Of a DNA stretch of 64,000 nt, positions 27,363-36,578 are shown piece by piece. Source of the stretch: Candidatus Poribacteria bacterium (GTDB lineage Bacteria > Poribacteria > WGA-4E > WGA-3G); assembly GCA_028824685.1 (NCBI GenBank), contig JAPPCZ010000047.1, forward strand, positions 30,894-94,893. The letters run 5' to 3'. The position numbers were made by a program, and so were the translations under genes. Under the pieces are notes generated by a model. That model was not told the origin of the DNA. It ran no database searches and worked only from the letters and a program-made list of their open reading frames with translations. Numbering within the stretch: the stretch's first letter is position 1; each line of letters begins with the position of its first letter.

Positions 27363-27939
27363 CAGGGTATTCAGTTTTAAAAATAATCGGTTAATAGATT
27401 TTACTGTGAGTTTATCTTGTAGGTCGGGTAGAGCGCAGCGAAACCCGACACGTTTGATTCATGTCGGGTTTCGCTGCGCTCTACCCATAGGTGTCAACTT
27501 AAGCAAACGTTTATGTTTTTATGAGTGCTTCTTAACCCTTATGGTAATTGAAACTGTCCATATTTAGTCCCGCTGAATGCCTAAATGGCATTCATAGCGT
27601 TGATTTGGTAGGGACGCAATGTTTATAGAAAAGATGTAGACCACCCCTCTTGAGTTCCGTAGGAACGACATATTTATCGCAAGCGATTCGCACACACATA
27701 CCACCCCTACGGGGTTCAAGTGCTGAATGACATTATATCTATAAACATATCGTCCCTACGGGACTAAAGAAGGTTTCCCATATTGGAAAACCCTTAAGTT
27801 GACACCCGGGGAATGCCTAATGGCATTCATACCGTTGATTTACGGGTTTCGCTTCGCTCTACCCGACCTACAATGCTATTATAACATATTAACATTTGTG
27901 ATAAAATATAGCAGAAAAGCCGAAAACTGAATAACCCTG
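27363..27939. mobile_element. Non-autonomous element, family A copy 2, with 9-bp target duplication
   Basis: 577 bp bounded by CAGGGTATTCAGTTTT and AAAACTGAATAACCCTG, flanked on both sides by GCATTTGCC (27354-27362 and 27940-27948), a perfect 9-bp target duplication. Inside: a long inverted repeat built on GTCGGGTTTCGCTGCGCTCT (27422-27486), GAATGCC...GGCATTC hairpins, and REP-like units at 27608-27765. No open frame encodes a transposase. Confidence 0.9.
27608..27765. repeat. REP-like hairpin units inside element A2
   Basis: A partial unit (GGGACGCAATGTTTATAG) near 27611, a forward unit GTTCCGTAGGAACGACATAT at 27654, an ACCCCTACGGGGTT inverted variant near 27702, and a reverse unit ending CGTCCCTACGGGACT at 27765. 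Forward and reverse units face each other, a REPIN-like arrangement. Confidence 0.75.
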
Positions 27940-28094
27940 GCATTTGCCAAAGAACTATCTCAAAAATCTGTAAACTGGTATAATGTCAATAAAGTAGAAT
28001 TGTTGACAGAAGATCATTAATTGTATATGTACTATAGTAATTCAAATCTGGGAGCAAAACAGTCTCCCATAATTTAAGACAAGGAGAATATTAC

Positions 28095-28814
28095 ATGAAA
28101 ACGCTGTGTGTTATAACAATTACATTGTTCTGTTTTTCTGTTGCTACAGCAAAAGAGACTTTCTTTTCTGCACTTGAAAGCAAAGCAGAAGTCGAAAAAG
28201 AGGGTGGTACAGTTGCAGGTGGTAATTTTGCACCAGGTAAATTTGGCAACGGGTTTGTCAGTGAAAAAGCCGGTGATGTTATCCACTTCCCTGTGGAAGA
28301 TCGCTTTGTCAACCTTGATGAAGGCACAGTTGAGTTATGGGTGACAATGGGAATGGATGTCTCAACAGTTACAGGTGAGCTTTTTCTGTTCATGACTTAT
28401 AAGCGTGGAACTGATGCAGTTTTCCTGCAATTTGACAAGGGTGGAAAAGCTCGTATGCGTATCAAGAGCGCGGGGAGTTGGTTCAACGCGGACAGTGGTG
28501 CACTTAACTGGAAAAAAGGGGAACACCACCACATGGCTGGAACGTGGGGACCAGGTGGATTGAAACTCTATCTGGATGGTAAATTGGAAGCAGAACATGG
28601 TTCAAAAGCAGGGCCTAAAGTTTTCGCACAAACCTTTGAAATTAACAATGCTTCTCCTCCCGATCCCAAATTCCCAACGAATTGTGTCGTTGATGGACTT
28701 CGAATCTCTGATCATCAGAAGGACGTTGGTGAATTGGTGCTTGATGATCCCGCACCTGTTGAACCACTTGGGAAATTGGCGACAACTTGGGGACAACTCA
28801 AAACAGAAAAATAA
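28095..28814 (+). CDS. Secreted LamG-domain protein
   Basis: 239 residues with a clear signal peptide (about 1-19, SVATA-KE). The body is a concanavalin-A-like LamG domain: GKFGNGFVSEKAGDVIHFP, GTVELWVTM, HHHMAGTWGPGGLKLYLDGK and VDGLRISDHQ are its usual strands. It probably binds glycans or cells outside the membrane. The C-terminus KLATTWGQLK is shared with the LamG protein at 51970-52776. AAGGAG precedes the ATG. Confidence 0.85.
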   Translation: MKTLCVITITLFCFSVATAKETFFSALESKAEVEKEGGTVAGGNFAPGKFGNGFVSEKAGDVIHFPVEDRFVNLDEGTVELWVTMGMDVSTVTGELFLFMTYKRGTDAVFLQFDKGGKARMRIKSAGSWFNADSGALNWKKGEHHHMAGTWGPGGLKLYLDGKLEAEHGSKAGPKVFAQTFEINNASPPDPKFPTNCVVDGLRISDHQKDVGELVLDDPAPVEPLGKLATTWGQLKTEK

Positions 28815-28818
28815 ATGG

Positions 28819-28841
28819 TAGGGTGGCTAAAGTCCACCCTA
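28819..28841 (+). terminator. Possible terminator after the LamG gene
   Basis: TAGGGTGG and CCACCCTA form an 8-bp stem four bases after the stop codon. The following sequence is only moderately T-rich (TTCGCTTCTG), so it may be a dispersed hairpin instead. Confidence 0.4.
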
Positions 28842-29052
28842 TTCGCTTCTGTTAGTTGAACTATTCTGATCTCAATTTTCAGATAATACCATTTCTGAAT
28901 GAAGGCATTTCATTTACAAATTATGCGTTTGTAGTCGCGCAATTCATTGCGCCTCTTACATTCTTCACTTCAGTGTAGAATTACAACCTCATAATGAACT
29001 TTTATTTTTTTTGAAACGGTATTGTTTTCATACAACTGAACCGAGGACTATA

Positions 29053-30117
29053 ATGTATAAAACAGAAAATCCACTTTTCATAGCGGGAAAAGATGGGTAT
29101 AACACATTTCGTATCCCAGCACTCGTTGCATCAAATGACGGAACACTATTGGCGTTCTGTGAGGGCAGGCGAAAAGGTGGCGGCGATTCTGGTGACATAG
29201 ATATTGTACTAAAACGGAGTTTTGATAATGGAGAAACATGGCAACCGATGCAAGTTGCTGTCTCTACTGGGGCAGATACAGACGGAAATCCTGCACCTGT
29301 TGTTGACCGTGATACCGGCACCATTTGGCTACTTTTCTGTAAAAACTTCGCCGATGGCGGAGAAGGTAAAATAATTGCAGGAGAAGCACCGCGTACCGTT
29401 TGGGTGACTTCAAGCTCCGACGACGGTGAAACTTGGGCAGAACCAAAAGAAATCACATCAGATACGAAATTGGACACGTGGACATGGTACGCAACGGGAC
29501 CCTGTCACGGTATTCAATTGGGCAGCGGCAGATTAGTGATTCCGTGTGATCATGTGCTTGGGCAAAGCCGGAATTATGCTGAGATGGGTTATTCGCATCT
29601 AATTGTCAGTGATGACCATGGCGAAACGTGGCGTATGGCAGGTGAAGCACAGCCCGGCACAAATGAATCTGTTGTTGTTGAGACAGTAAACGGTGATCTA
29701 TATTTTAACTGCCGAAACTATGTCGCACCAAAAAGGCGCGCTTACGCGTGGAGTTCTGATGGTGGCGATACGTTTACCGAATTCGGTTATGACGATGACT
29801 TAATTGAACCTATCTGTCAAGCCAGCTTGGTTCGTTATACAGATGCTAATACACACGACAAAAACCGAGTGCTGTTCTCTAATCCTGCAAGCATAGGACG
29901 CGAAAAGTTGACAGTGCGTATCAGTTACGATGAGTGCCGTAGTTGGAACGATGGCAAAGTTTTGCACGAAGGTCCCGCTGCTTATTCCGATCTCTGTATT
30001 GATTCGGACATGAATATATGTTGTCTCTATGAACGGGGTGAACGTGGTGCTTATGAAACGTTGTCGTTTGCGAAGTTTGATTTGGCTTGGTTGACGGATG
30101 GAGAGGATACACTGTGA
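29053..30117 (+). CDS. Sialidase/BNR-repeat exo-glycosidase (GH33-like)
   Basis: 354 residues from ATG 29053, with GAGGAC upstream. FRIPAL (about residues 18-23) is the Arg-Ile-Pro motif of sialidases. Four Asp boxes follow: SFDNGETW, SSDDGETW, SDDHGETW and SSDGGDTF, one per blade of the six-bladed propeller. ESVVVE provides a candidate catalytic Glu and FSNPAS precedes the third Arg region. No signal peptide is evident, so it may be cytoplasmic. Hydrolysis of sialic acid or a related glycan is likely, not proven. Confidence 0.85.
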   Translation: MYKTENPLFIAGKDGYNTFRIPALVASNDGTLLAFCEGRRKGGGDSGDIDIVLKRSFDNGETWQPMQVAVSTGADTDGNPAPVVDRDTGTIWLLFCKNFADGGEGKIIAGEAPRTVWVTSSSDDGETWAEPKEITSDTKLDTWTWYATGPCHGIQLGSGRLVIPCDHVLGQSRNYAEMGYSHLIVSDDHGETWRMAGEAQPGTNESVVVETVNGDLYFNCRNYVAPKRRAYAWSSDGGDTFTEFGYDDDLIEPICQASLVRYTDANTHDKNRVLFSNPASIGREKLTVRISYDECRSWNDGKVLHEGPAAYSDLCIDSDMNICCLYERGERGAYETLSFAKFDLAWLTDGEDTL

Positions 30118-30124
30118 CACCAAA

Positions 30125-30262
30125 TTATAGTGGATTCTACAATTAACTTACATCTGAACTGTAGGAGGGAACTCCGATTCCCGACTGCTCCTAAGTTTCT
30201 GTCGCGATTCGGAGATCGCTTCTACAGAGGAAATGTAGAATTATTTCTGTAGTCCACTATAA
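30125..30262. mobile_element. Non-autonomous element, family C copy 2
   Basis: 138 bp with ends TTATAGTGGATTCTACAATT and its inverted counterpart GTAGTCCACTATAA. Inside are GTAGGAGGGAACTCCGATTC and GTCGCGATTCGGAGATCGCT modules. It starts 7 bp after the sialidase stop, between convergent genes, and is in the opposite orientation to copy 1 at 1533-1672. Confidence 0.85.
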
Positions 30263-30351
30263 ACATTAGCGGAGACACTGTTTCCGTTATTTTGATATGT
30301 ACCTGAATCTCGAAAAAATCCATTGTTTGAAACGGATTCAGACGAAAACTT

Positions 30352-31197
30352 CTACCGCACATATTCCTCTCCACGATGCTCCTTAATCCATGTCTTCAAC
30401 GGCACATCAGCATCCGTAGGCTGCCACCACCCCTTTATATTCACACCATCTCCTAACAACTGCCGCCGAATTGGATCACATTTCTCGAGAATCTCTGGCG
30501 GCATCAAGTTATAATCCAAACCCCGCAACCAACGATAACTATAACCCATAAACAGAACCTTTCGCGTTACATCGGAGAAATTCCAACCTCGTGAATGCCA
30601 CATCCGCCGATCAAAAAGCACAGCAGTCCCGCGTTTGACAAGCAGATCCATCGCACCTTCAGGGTCGTCATCAGGATCACTCCGTGGAGGCAAGACATCA
30701 AGTTTGTGACTACCGGGAATAAGACGCATCGCACCGTTATCCCGATGCGTAACGTCAGTTAACCAATAACTCACTTTAAGCGAAAGTCGGGGATGCGGAC
30801 GTTCCATTTCAGGCACAGGTCTGCCGCCATCCTGATGCCAGTGTGCGGCTTTGGTAACACGCTCAGTTTCAGGAGGTTCGGGAGGATACATGATAAGATG
30901 TGAGATGTAAAGTTGAATGTTCCAACCTAAAATGTCCCAGAGCAGTGGAAAAATCTTCTTGTTATCAAGTAGTTCCAGCAATATATCATCTTCAATGACG
31001 GTGCGAAACTTTGACAACAATTTGTGCGGTGCCAGTCCTGTTTTGGCGCGTTCCTCAGCATCAACTCGGTCTGCGACTTTCTCTAACGCGTCTATCATCT
31101 CAGGACTTATAGCATCCTCAACAACAAGGTAACCGGTATCGTTGAACGCTTTCAGTTGTTCGTCTGTGGCACAGTATTCAAGCCATGTCGTGTCCAT
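30352..31197 (-). CDS. Phytanoyl-CoA dioxygenase family protein
   Basis: 281 residues. Fe(II)/2-oxoglutarate oxygenase of the PhyH type: H121-x-D123 in HWHQDGG and H201 in DRRMWHSRG are the metal ligands, and Arg near 212 (DVTRKVL) would hold 2-oxoglutarate. DNGAMRLIPGSHK is the characteristic strand. The N-terminal FNDTGYLVVEDAIS matches the family start. The substrate is unknown; such genes are abundant in poribacterial genomes. It follows the Uma2 gene on the same strand by 33 bp. Confidence 0.9.
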   Translation of the reverse strand: MDTTWLEYCATDEQLKAFNDTGYLVVEDAISPEMIDALEKVADRVDAEERAKTGLAPHKLLSKFRTVIEDDILLELLDNKKIFPLLWDILGWNIQLYISHLIMYPPEPPETERVTKAAHWHQDGGRPVPEMERPHPRLSLKVSYWLTDVTHRDNGAMRLIPGSHKLDVLPPRSDPDDDPEGAMDLLVKRGTAVLFDRRMWHSRGWNFSDVTRKVLFMGYSYRWLRGLDYNLMPPEILEKCDPIRRQLLGDGVNIKGWWQPTDADVPLKTWIKEHRGEEYVR

Positions 31198-31230
31198 TGT
31201 AATCCTGTAGTAGAATTGTGAATTGTAGGT

Positions 31231-31962
31231 CTATGAATTAGTGGATTTTGCTTCCAAGCGTTTGAGTTTTTCTCGGAGTTCTGCCAATTCTGCCTCGGCA
31301 TCACGGCGTGCGTCTGCTTCCCGTTGTGCATGTGCCTCAGCATCACGGCGTGCATCTGCTTCTTGCTCAGCACGCGTTTTTAGCTGCTTTCCCGCCATTG
31401 TTGCATAAACACCGAAACCATCGTCCTGTAAAAGAAATTCAAGATTCAGGGTTTCTGATAGCACACCTCCATTAGCAAGCGGTAGAATTTCAACATAATC
31501 ATCGTCAAAAAGTCGAAATCCCATCAATGGAGCGGGCAAACAGGACCGGAATGGATCGTAAAGGAAATATTCCGTAACTCCCATGGCAGCATAAATTTCC
31601 TTCTTGCCCCCTAAGTCGTTATTGTAAGTGCTCCTGCTGGCAAACTCCATGATGAAATCGGGAGGTTTACCCTCTTCCCACACTTTATAGATACGGCGCT
31701 CCTGTTTGCCAATACCCAAAGATACAAAAATATCTGGCTTGACGAATGCGCGAGGATTGCCCTTTTCGTAATACATCATCATATTACTCCAGACATAAAC
31801 ATCTGGAATTTCCGAAAAATGGGTCACAAGGATATCTAACATCCGAAAAATTTCGCGAAGGTGCCGTTCCGTATCAGCGAGAGGTTCTCCATCTAATTCA
31901 GGATATATATCCGATTCATCTGTCGGAACATAAGAAATTTGATGTGCCTTTGAATATGTCAT
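31231..31962 (-). CDS. Uma2-family putative endonuclease with coiled-coil tail
   Basis: 243 residues. The core is a PD-(D/E)XK fold of the Uma2/DUF820 type: VKPDIFVSLG, PPDFIMEFASRST, then NNDLGGKKEIYAAMGVTEYFLYDP give the D...E-x-S...K layout. The last 45 residues are Ala/Glu/Arg heptads with two copies of READARRDAEA, a coiled coil that may mediate oligomerisation. These proteins are frequent in genomes with many mobile elements; their role is unresolved. Confidence 0.85.
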   Translation of the reverse strand: MTYSKAHQISYVPTDESDIYPELDGEPLADTERHLREIFRMLDILVTHFSEIPDVYVWSNMMMYYEKGNPRAFVKPDIFVSLGIGKQERRIYKVWEEGKPPDFIMEFASRSTYNNDLGGKKEIYAAMGVTEYFLYDPFRSCLPAPLMGFRLFDDDYVEILPLANGGVLSETLNLEFLLQDDGFGVYATMAGKQLKTRAEQEADARRDAEAHAQREADARRDAEAELAELREKLKRLEAKSTNS

Positions 31963-32015
31963 TTTAGTACCCTTTATCAGTCTGTTTCAAAATGAGCGTT
32001 TTTCAGATATAGGCA

Positions 32016-33239
32016 TTATGAAGGATTATTATCCTCAACCCGTTCAATAATTTCCCCTGTCTCACGATCTCTAAAGATGCGTTTCATTCTTCCATCTGGC
32101 ATCCGTTCATCTTTGAGGTGGGCGTAACGCTCATCCGCGTCTGACTTACCTGCTTGTGTGTCATCAGTTTCTGCTTCACCACGCCAGTCTGAAAGCTCAA
32201 CCGCTTCCCACTGCTTTGTTTTGGCAGATTTATAGCAGGCATCAATGATAGCGTTCACAACATACCCATCATAAAAGGTTTCCAGCGGTTCTCGTCCTTC
32301 GTCAATTGCGTTGAACATATCAAGAAACATATCCCGATAACCAAGTTCGGCAACCTCATCACCAACAGGGAAGAGCCAACCCGTGTCACTCTCTGCTTTT
32401 TCAGCGACATAGCCACCCTGTCCCACAGCCGTAAACATCTCAAAACCTGTGCGGAGCCAGTGATTGAGCCAAATTGTTCCTTCGCTACCAGAAACTTCAT
32501 CGCGTAGATCCATCCCACCACGGAATGCCCAACCGACTTCAAACTGTCCCATCGCGCCGCTCTCAAATCGGATTAGCGCGATGCCGTGATCCTCAGCATC
32601 AATTGGATGCACAAGTGTATCTGCCCAACACATCACCTCAAGCGGTTTGTTGTTTTTTCCAACGAAATTTCGGATAATCTCAATGCAATGGCAGCCCATA
32701 TCAACGATAGCACCACCGCCTGCTTGTTCCAGATCCCAAAACCAATCGCTATGCGGACCGGGATGTGTCTCTCGCGAACGCACCCACAGAATCTTTCCGA
32801 GCGCACCGTTTTGAACAGACTCCAACGCTTTAAGCGTTTTTGGTGGATAGACCAAATCTTCAAGATAACCTCCAAACACGCCAGCGTTTTCAACGAGGTC
32901 TAACATTGCTTTCGCTTCTTCAGCGGTACGTCCAAGCGGTTTCGTGCAGAGGATCGCCTTACCGGCTTCCGCCGCGAGTTCAACCGCTTTCAAATGTAGG
33001 TTGTTGGGCAATCCAATGACAACAGTATCTGTTTCAGGATGGTTGATGGCTTCTGCTAAATCGGTTGTTGCGTTAGGAATGTCCCACTCTTTGGCAAATT
33101 CGGTTGCACGTTCCTCGCGCCGAGAGTAAACAGCATGAACGCGGTCTGCACCACGTTGATTATGGAGCGTCATCGTGTAAAACATACCGATGAGTCCAGT
33201 TCCGAGCATCGTAACCTTATGGCTTTTCTGTTCTGACAT
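32016..33239 (-). CDS. Gfo/Idh/MocA family oxidoreductase
   Basis: 407 residues from ATG 33239; GGAG six bases upstream makes this start better than the ATG four codons earlier. The N-terminal Rossmann part has [13 protein letters not shown] and the [10 protein letters not shown] loop (normally EKP; Glu is replaced by Thr), and the C-terminal part has [14 protein letters not shown] with the conserved HxxE/D-like histidine. It should oxidise or rearrange a sugar or inositol with NAD(P). The last 50 residues form a charged tail ([14 protein letters not shown]). Confidence 0.9.
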   Translation of the reverse strand: MSEQKSHKVTMLGTGLIGMFYTMTLHNQRGADRVHAVYSRREERATEFAKEWDIPNATTDLAEAINHPETDTVVIGLPNNLHLKAVELAAEAGKAILCTKPLGRTAEEAKAMLDLVENAGVFGGYLEDLVYPPKTLKALESVQNGALGKILWVRSRETHPGPHSDWFWDLEQAGGGAIVDMGCHCIEIIRNFVGKNNKPLEVMCWADTLVHPIDAEDHGIALIRFESGAMGQFEVGWAFRGGMDLRDEVSGSEGTIWLNHWLRTGFEMFTAVGQGGYVAEKAESDTGWLFPVGDEVAELGYRDMFLDMFNAIDEGREPLETFYDGYVVNAIIDACYKSAKTKQWEAVELSDWRGEAETDDTQAGKSDADERYAHLKDERMPDGRMKRIFRDRETGEIIERVEDNNPS

Positions 33240-33336
33240 TCGATTCTCCATTAGAAGTGTTTTTAGTAAAGAGACAAGGGTAAGGCATCAAATCTTACCT
33301 ATTAGTCTGTCTACTCAAAAATTGCGGGTATAGGAT

Positions 33337-33407
33337 ATAGGTCGCGATTCGGAGATCGCTCCTACAGAAGATGGTCCGTCTTTGTAGGAGGGAACTCCGA
33401 TTCCCGA
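33337..33407. repeat. Intergenic hairpin modules
   Basis: GTCGCGATTCGGAGATCGCT and GTAGGAGGGAACTCCGATTC occur in tandem upstream of the oxidoreductase gene, the same pair as in the family C and D elements. No clear terminal inverted repeat was found around this copy. Confidence 0.6.
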
Positions 33408-33453
33408 CTATTACTGATACCGATAATTTTAGAATAGATACTTCACTATGATA

Positions 33454-34545
33454 CTATTCCGTTTTATATGCTGAAATCACACCCCAATCGTCCACTGTCC
33501 AACAGTGATTTTTGTCCGTGGCGTGCACCCCCTTGACAGTTCCTGCTGAACTTCCAGCTTTTGATGCACTCCACGTTTTCCCGCCATCTATGGTATGCAA
33601 AACAGCACTATAATCTCCAACTGCCCAACCTACCATGTTATCCACAAACATAATATCATGAAGATTATCAATTGAGTCAGTTTTCTGTTGCTTCCACGTT
33701 TTTCCACCATCATTTGTGTGTAGAATTAATCCTTCCTGCCCACAAATCCATCCGGTCTTTTCATCGAAAAAATGGATACCGAACAAGTTGTTATCAAAAC
33801 CAGCATTCTGTTTTTCCCATGTTTCACCGCCATCTGTGGTATGCAGGAGCGTTCCATAAGAGCCGATAATCCAACCTGTTGTTGGCGAAGCAAACCAGAT
33901 GTTTTCCAAGTTGTTTCGGGTTTCCCCGACACGCGCCCGTTCTGAACTACCTATCCATGTTTCCCCACCATCGGTTGTCTTAAGAATAGTGTTCTCTGAG
34001 CCAGCGATGAAACCGATAGTCTCACTAATCATCTGAATTCCCATTAAGTTGGCACGTATTCCACCTCTGCGCGGGTTATTACTCTGTCCCGCAGCTGCAC
34101 TTCTTGCTATTTTTCGATTCCATGTTTTCCCGCCATCTTCAGTTTTTAGAATCGCACCTCTTGCCCCTGTAATGTAGCCAATCTTTTCATTCACAAAATA
34201 GATATTATAGAGTGTGGGAGCACCCCCGCCTCTGAAGCCGGAAGGTGGACCACCTCCAGCACCAGGTCTCTGTCCCGCGGCGGCACCAGGGGGACGCATA
34301 TTGATTTCTTTCTTTGTCCAAGTCTTGCCACCATCAGCTGTTCTAAGTACTAAGCCGCTGTCACCAACCACTAAACCGTTTTGATTATCCCAAAAATGCA
34401 CATCATGTAACATCCCTTGAATGCCGTCATTACGGATAATATCGTCATCCCGTAGGACAGTCCATTTTGTTTCAGCTATCGCGTCCGAAAAAGAGAGCAT
34501 AATCCCGATAAGGAAAATAAAAAAAGTAATAGTCGTTCTCACCAT
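33454..34545 (-). CDS. Secreted Ycf48/BNR-type beta-propeller protein
   Basis: 363 residues with a signal peptide (about 1-24, SDAIA-ET). Six blades each carry an Asp-box-like TxDGGxTW (TADGGKTW, TEDGGKTW, two TTDGGETW, TNDGGKTW, TIDGGKTW), preceded by GxVVG/GWxxG strands as in the photosystem II assembly factor Ycf48/HCF136. A Gly/Pro-rich loop (about residues 84-110) interrupts the first two blades. There is no photosynthesis context, so it is an exported propeller of unknown ligand. Confidence 0.82.
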   Translation of the reverse strand: MVRTTITFFIFLIGIMLSFSDAIAETKWTVLRDDDIIRNDGIQGMLHDVHFWDNQNGLVVGDSGLVLRTADGGKTWTKKEINMRPPGAAAGQRPGAGGGPPSGFRGGGAPTLYNIYFVNEKIGYITGARGAILKTEDGGKTWNRKIARSAAAGQSNNPRRGGIRANLMGIQMISETIGFIAGSENTILKTTDGGETWIGSSERARVGETRNNLENIWFASPTTGWIIGSYGTLLHTTDGGETWEKQNAGFDNNLFGIHFFDEKTGWICGQEGLILHTNDGGKTWKQQKTDSIDNLHDIMFVDNMVGWAVGDYSAVLHTIDGGKTWSASKAGSSAGTVKGVHATDKNHCWTVDDWGVISAYKTE

Positions 34546-34566
34546 GGTAATCTCCTTTTATTAAAA

Positions 34567-35283
34567 TTATGTGAAGAATTCCTCATTATGAGGACGCACA
34601 TCCACCTCAAAACTCCACGCACTACGTTCTTGTTGAACCAATGCCCAATAGGTGTCAGCAATAGAATCTGGCGCAAGCAGCGGTTCATCCTCTCCAAGCT
34701 GATACCGTTCCCGTACACCAGGGGTATCAATCACACCGTCAATAATGATATGTGCAACATGGATTCCCTGCGGTCCAACTTCACGAGCAAGCGAAGATGC
34801 TAAACCTCGCATTGCGTATTTTGCGCTGCTAAAAGCAATAGCACCCGCTCTTCCGCGCACAGCAGATGTCGCACCGGAAAATAGGATTGTCCCACCACCT
34901 TTTTCAATCATGCCCGGTACTACCTGCTTAATGCAGAGAAACGCGCCGAGTGTGCAAACGCGCCATGCACTTTCAAATGCCTCCGCTGTAAGTTCAGAAA
35001 GGTTTCCCCATGCCGCGTTTCCTGCGTGGTTTACTAAGATATCCGGGGCCCCTAATTCCTCACGAATTTGGCTAAAACTCGCGGCTACTTGTTTAGCATC
35101 TGTAATGTCTGTTGGGATGGGGATAACTGATACACCTGTCTTTTCCAATCTATTGGATAAATTGATACTGTATGCGGATGAGCGTGAGAGTAATGCAAGG
35201 TTGCATCCTTCGCTCGCGAATTTGCGTGCAATCGCCGCGCCTAAACCTGGACCTACACCTGCAATCACTGCAACTTTTGACAT
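34567..35283 (-). CDS. Short-chain dehydrogenase/reductase with Phe at the catalytic Tyr position
   Basis: 238 residues. VAVIAGVGPGLGAAIARKFA is the cofactor motif, NHAGNAAWG replaces the usual NNAG, and the active-site strand SGATSAVRGRAGAIAFSSAK has Phe where the YxxxK Tyr is expected, with the Lys kept. I recall a set of SDR proteins with FxxAK; their reaction is unclear. It lies between the permease gene and the Ycf48-like gene on the same strand. Confidence 0.85.
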   Translation of the reverse strand: MSKVAVIAGVGPGLGAAIARKFASEGCNLALLSRSSAYSINLSNRLEKTGVSVIPIPTDITDAKQVAASFSQIREELGAPDILVNHAGNAAWGNLSELTAEAFESAWRVCTLGAFLCIKQVVPGMIEKGGGTILFSGATSAVRGRAGAIAFSSAKYAMRGLASSLAREVGPQGIHVAHIIIDGVIDTPGVRERYQLGEDEPLLAPDSIADTYWALVQQERSAWSFEVDVRPHNEEFFT

Positions 35284-35350
35284 GTCAATCCCTCCATTTG
35301 TTATCTTAAAACCGAATTTTAGTGTTCTTCTATCCTTACTGCTATTTCAT

Positions 35351-36562
35351 TTAGTCGTGTCTAAGCGCATCAATCGGATGGAGTTTAGCTGCTTTCCACG
35401 CAGGATATGCACCAAAGAATACACCAACAAGTGCACTAACTACAAAGGAAAGAAAACCGTAAACAGGTGAGATGACGGTTCGCCATCCCCAAAGTGATGG
35501 CACCATTTCTGCACCAGCTATTCCAACACCGACACCCACAAGACCGCCGATCAAAGCTAACGTGGTAGATTCAACAAGAAATTGAAAAAGAATATCCAAA
35601 CGTTGTGCCCCGACAGCCTTACGGAGACCAATCTCTTTAGTTCGTTCTGTAACTGAGACTAACATAATGTTCATAATCCCGATGCCGCCAACAAGTAATG
35701 ATACCACGGCGATCCCTAAAATCATGTTGGTAAATGTTTGGCTCGATTCTTCTAAAGTCTCCATGAATTCTGCTTGATTGCGAACGTGAAAGTCAGGCTC
35801 TTTATTTATAGGAATTTTATGTTGTTTGCGTAGTAACTCTGTTACCTCTGTTTCTGCTTCCTGAATGAGTTTATCGGATTTGGCTTGCAAACTGATACTC
35901 GACAAATGCTCAACTCCAAAGACTCGTTTCATCGCAGTGGTATAGGGTATAAAGACCTGATCGTCCGGATTTCGAAATCCTGTTGCCCCTTTTTCCTTCA
36001 TGACACCTAAAACGTGAAAACCGATATTTCTAATCTTAACCGTCTTACCTACCGGATCTTTCTTATCAAAAAGATTGTCCACAACGGTTTTACCGAGAAC
36101 ACAAACTTTTTTTCGGTAACGGATGTCGTTTTCGCTGAAGAACTTTCCATTCGCAATCGTAAAATTTGCAGTGATGAGGTATTCAGGAGAAGTCCCAATA
36201 ATTGTAGTATTTGAATTTTTATTGAGGAATTTTATTTGTGCTCGGCTACCGATTTCAGGGGTAACATACCAAAAATTCTGCCCCCGTTCTCGTAATATGT
36301 CGGCATCTTCAACAGTTAAGGTTCTTCGTGCATCCGCAGAACCGCGTCCACGAAACATACTTTGTCCCGGACGGACAGCGAGGATGTTTGCACCTAATGT
36401 CTGAATGCGTTCCGTAATATCTGCTTTTGCACCTTCACCAATTGAAGTTGTCGTGATAATAGCACCAACACCAATAATAACGCCTAACATTGTCAATAGT
36501 GACCGGAGTTTATTTGCTAATAAACCGCGAAAAGCATTTGCAAGACTTTCAAGGATGCTCAT
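35351..36562 (-). CDS. MacB/FtsX-type ABC transporter permease
   Basis: 403 residues. N-terminal transmembrane helix (LLTMLGVIIGVGAIITTT, about 22-39), a large periplasmic MacB_PCD domain (about 45-270), and three C-terminal helices with VSVTERTKEIGLRKAVGA (cytoplasmic loop) as in FtsX proteins. It starts 16 bp after the adaptor gene. No ATP-binding subunit is encoded next to it, so the ATPase must come from elsewhere. Efflux of a peptide, lipid or antibiotic, or lipoprotein handling, is likely. Confidence 0.9.
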   Translation of the reverse strand: MSILESLANAFRGLLANKLRSLLTMLGVIIGVGAIITTTSIGEGAKADITERIQTLGANILAVRPGQSMFRGRGSADARRTLTVEDADILRERGQNFWYVTPEIGSRAQIKFLNKNSNTTIIGTSPEYLITANFTIANGKFFSENDIRYRKKVCVLGKTVVDNLFDKKDPVGKTVKIRNIGFHVLGVMKEKGATGFRNPDDQVFIPYTTAMKRVFGVEHLSSISLQAKSDKLIQEAETEVTELLRKQHKIPINKEPDFHVRNQAEFMETLEESSQTFTNMILGIAVVSLLVGGIGIMNIMLVSVTERTKEIGLRKAVGAQRLDILFQFLVESTTLALIGGLVGVGVGIAGAEMVPSLWGWRTVISPVYGFLSFVVSALVGVFFGAYPAWKAAKLHPIDALRHD

Positions 36563-36578
36563 AGTTTACCTCCTTGCA

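Larger units (their letters stand above)
27330..28094. other. Intergenic region dominated by a family A element
   Basis: No gene is seen. The family A element at 27363-27939, with a 9-bp target duplication, fills most of it. The rest (27949-28094) is AT-rich and ends in AAGGAG before the LamG gene; TATAAT occurs near 27978. Confidence 0.7.

Noticed and set aside
27298..27567. 89-residue frame across the methyltransferase end and element A2
   Set aside because: It runs through the palindrome of a mobile element and overlaps a clear gene; no ribosome site.
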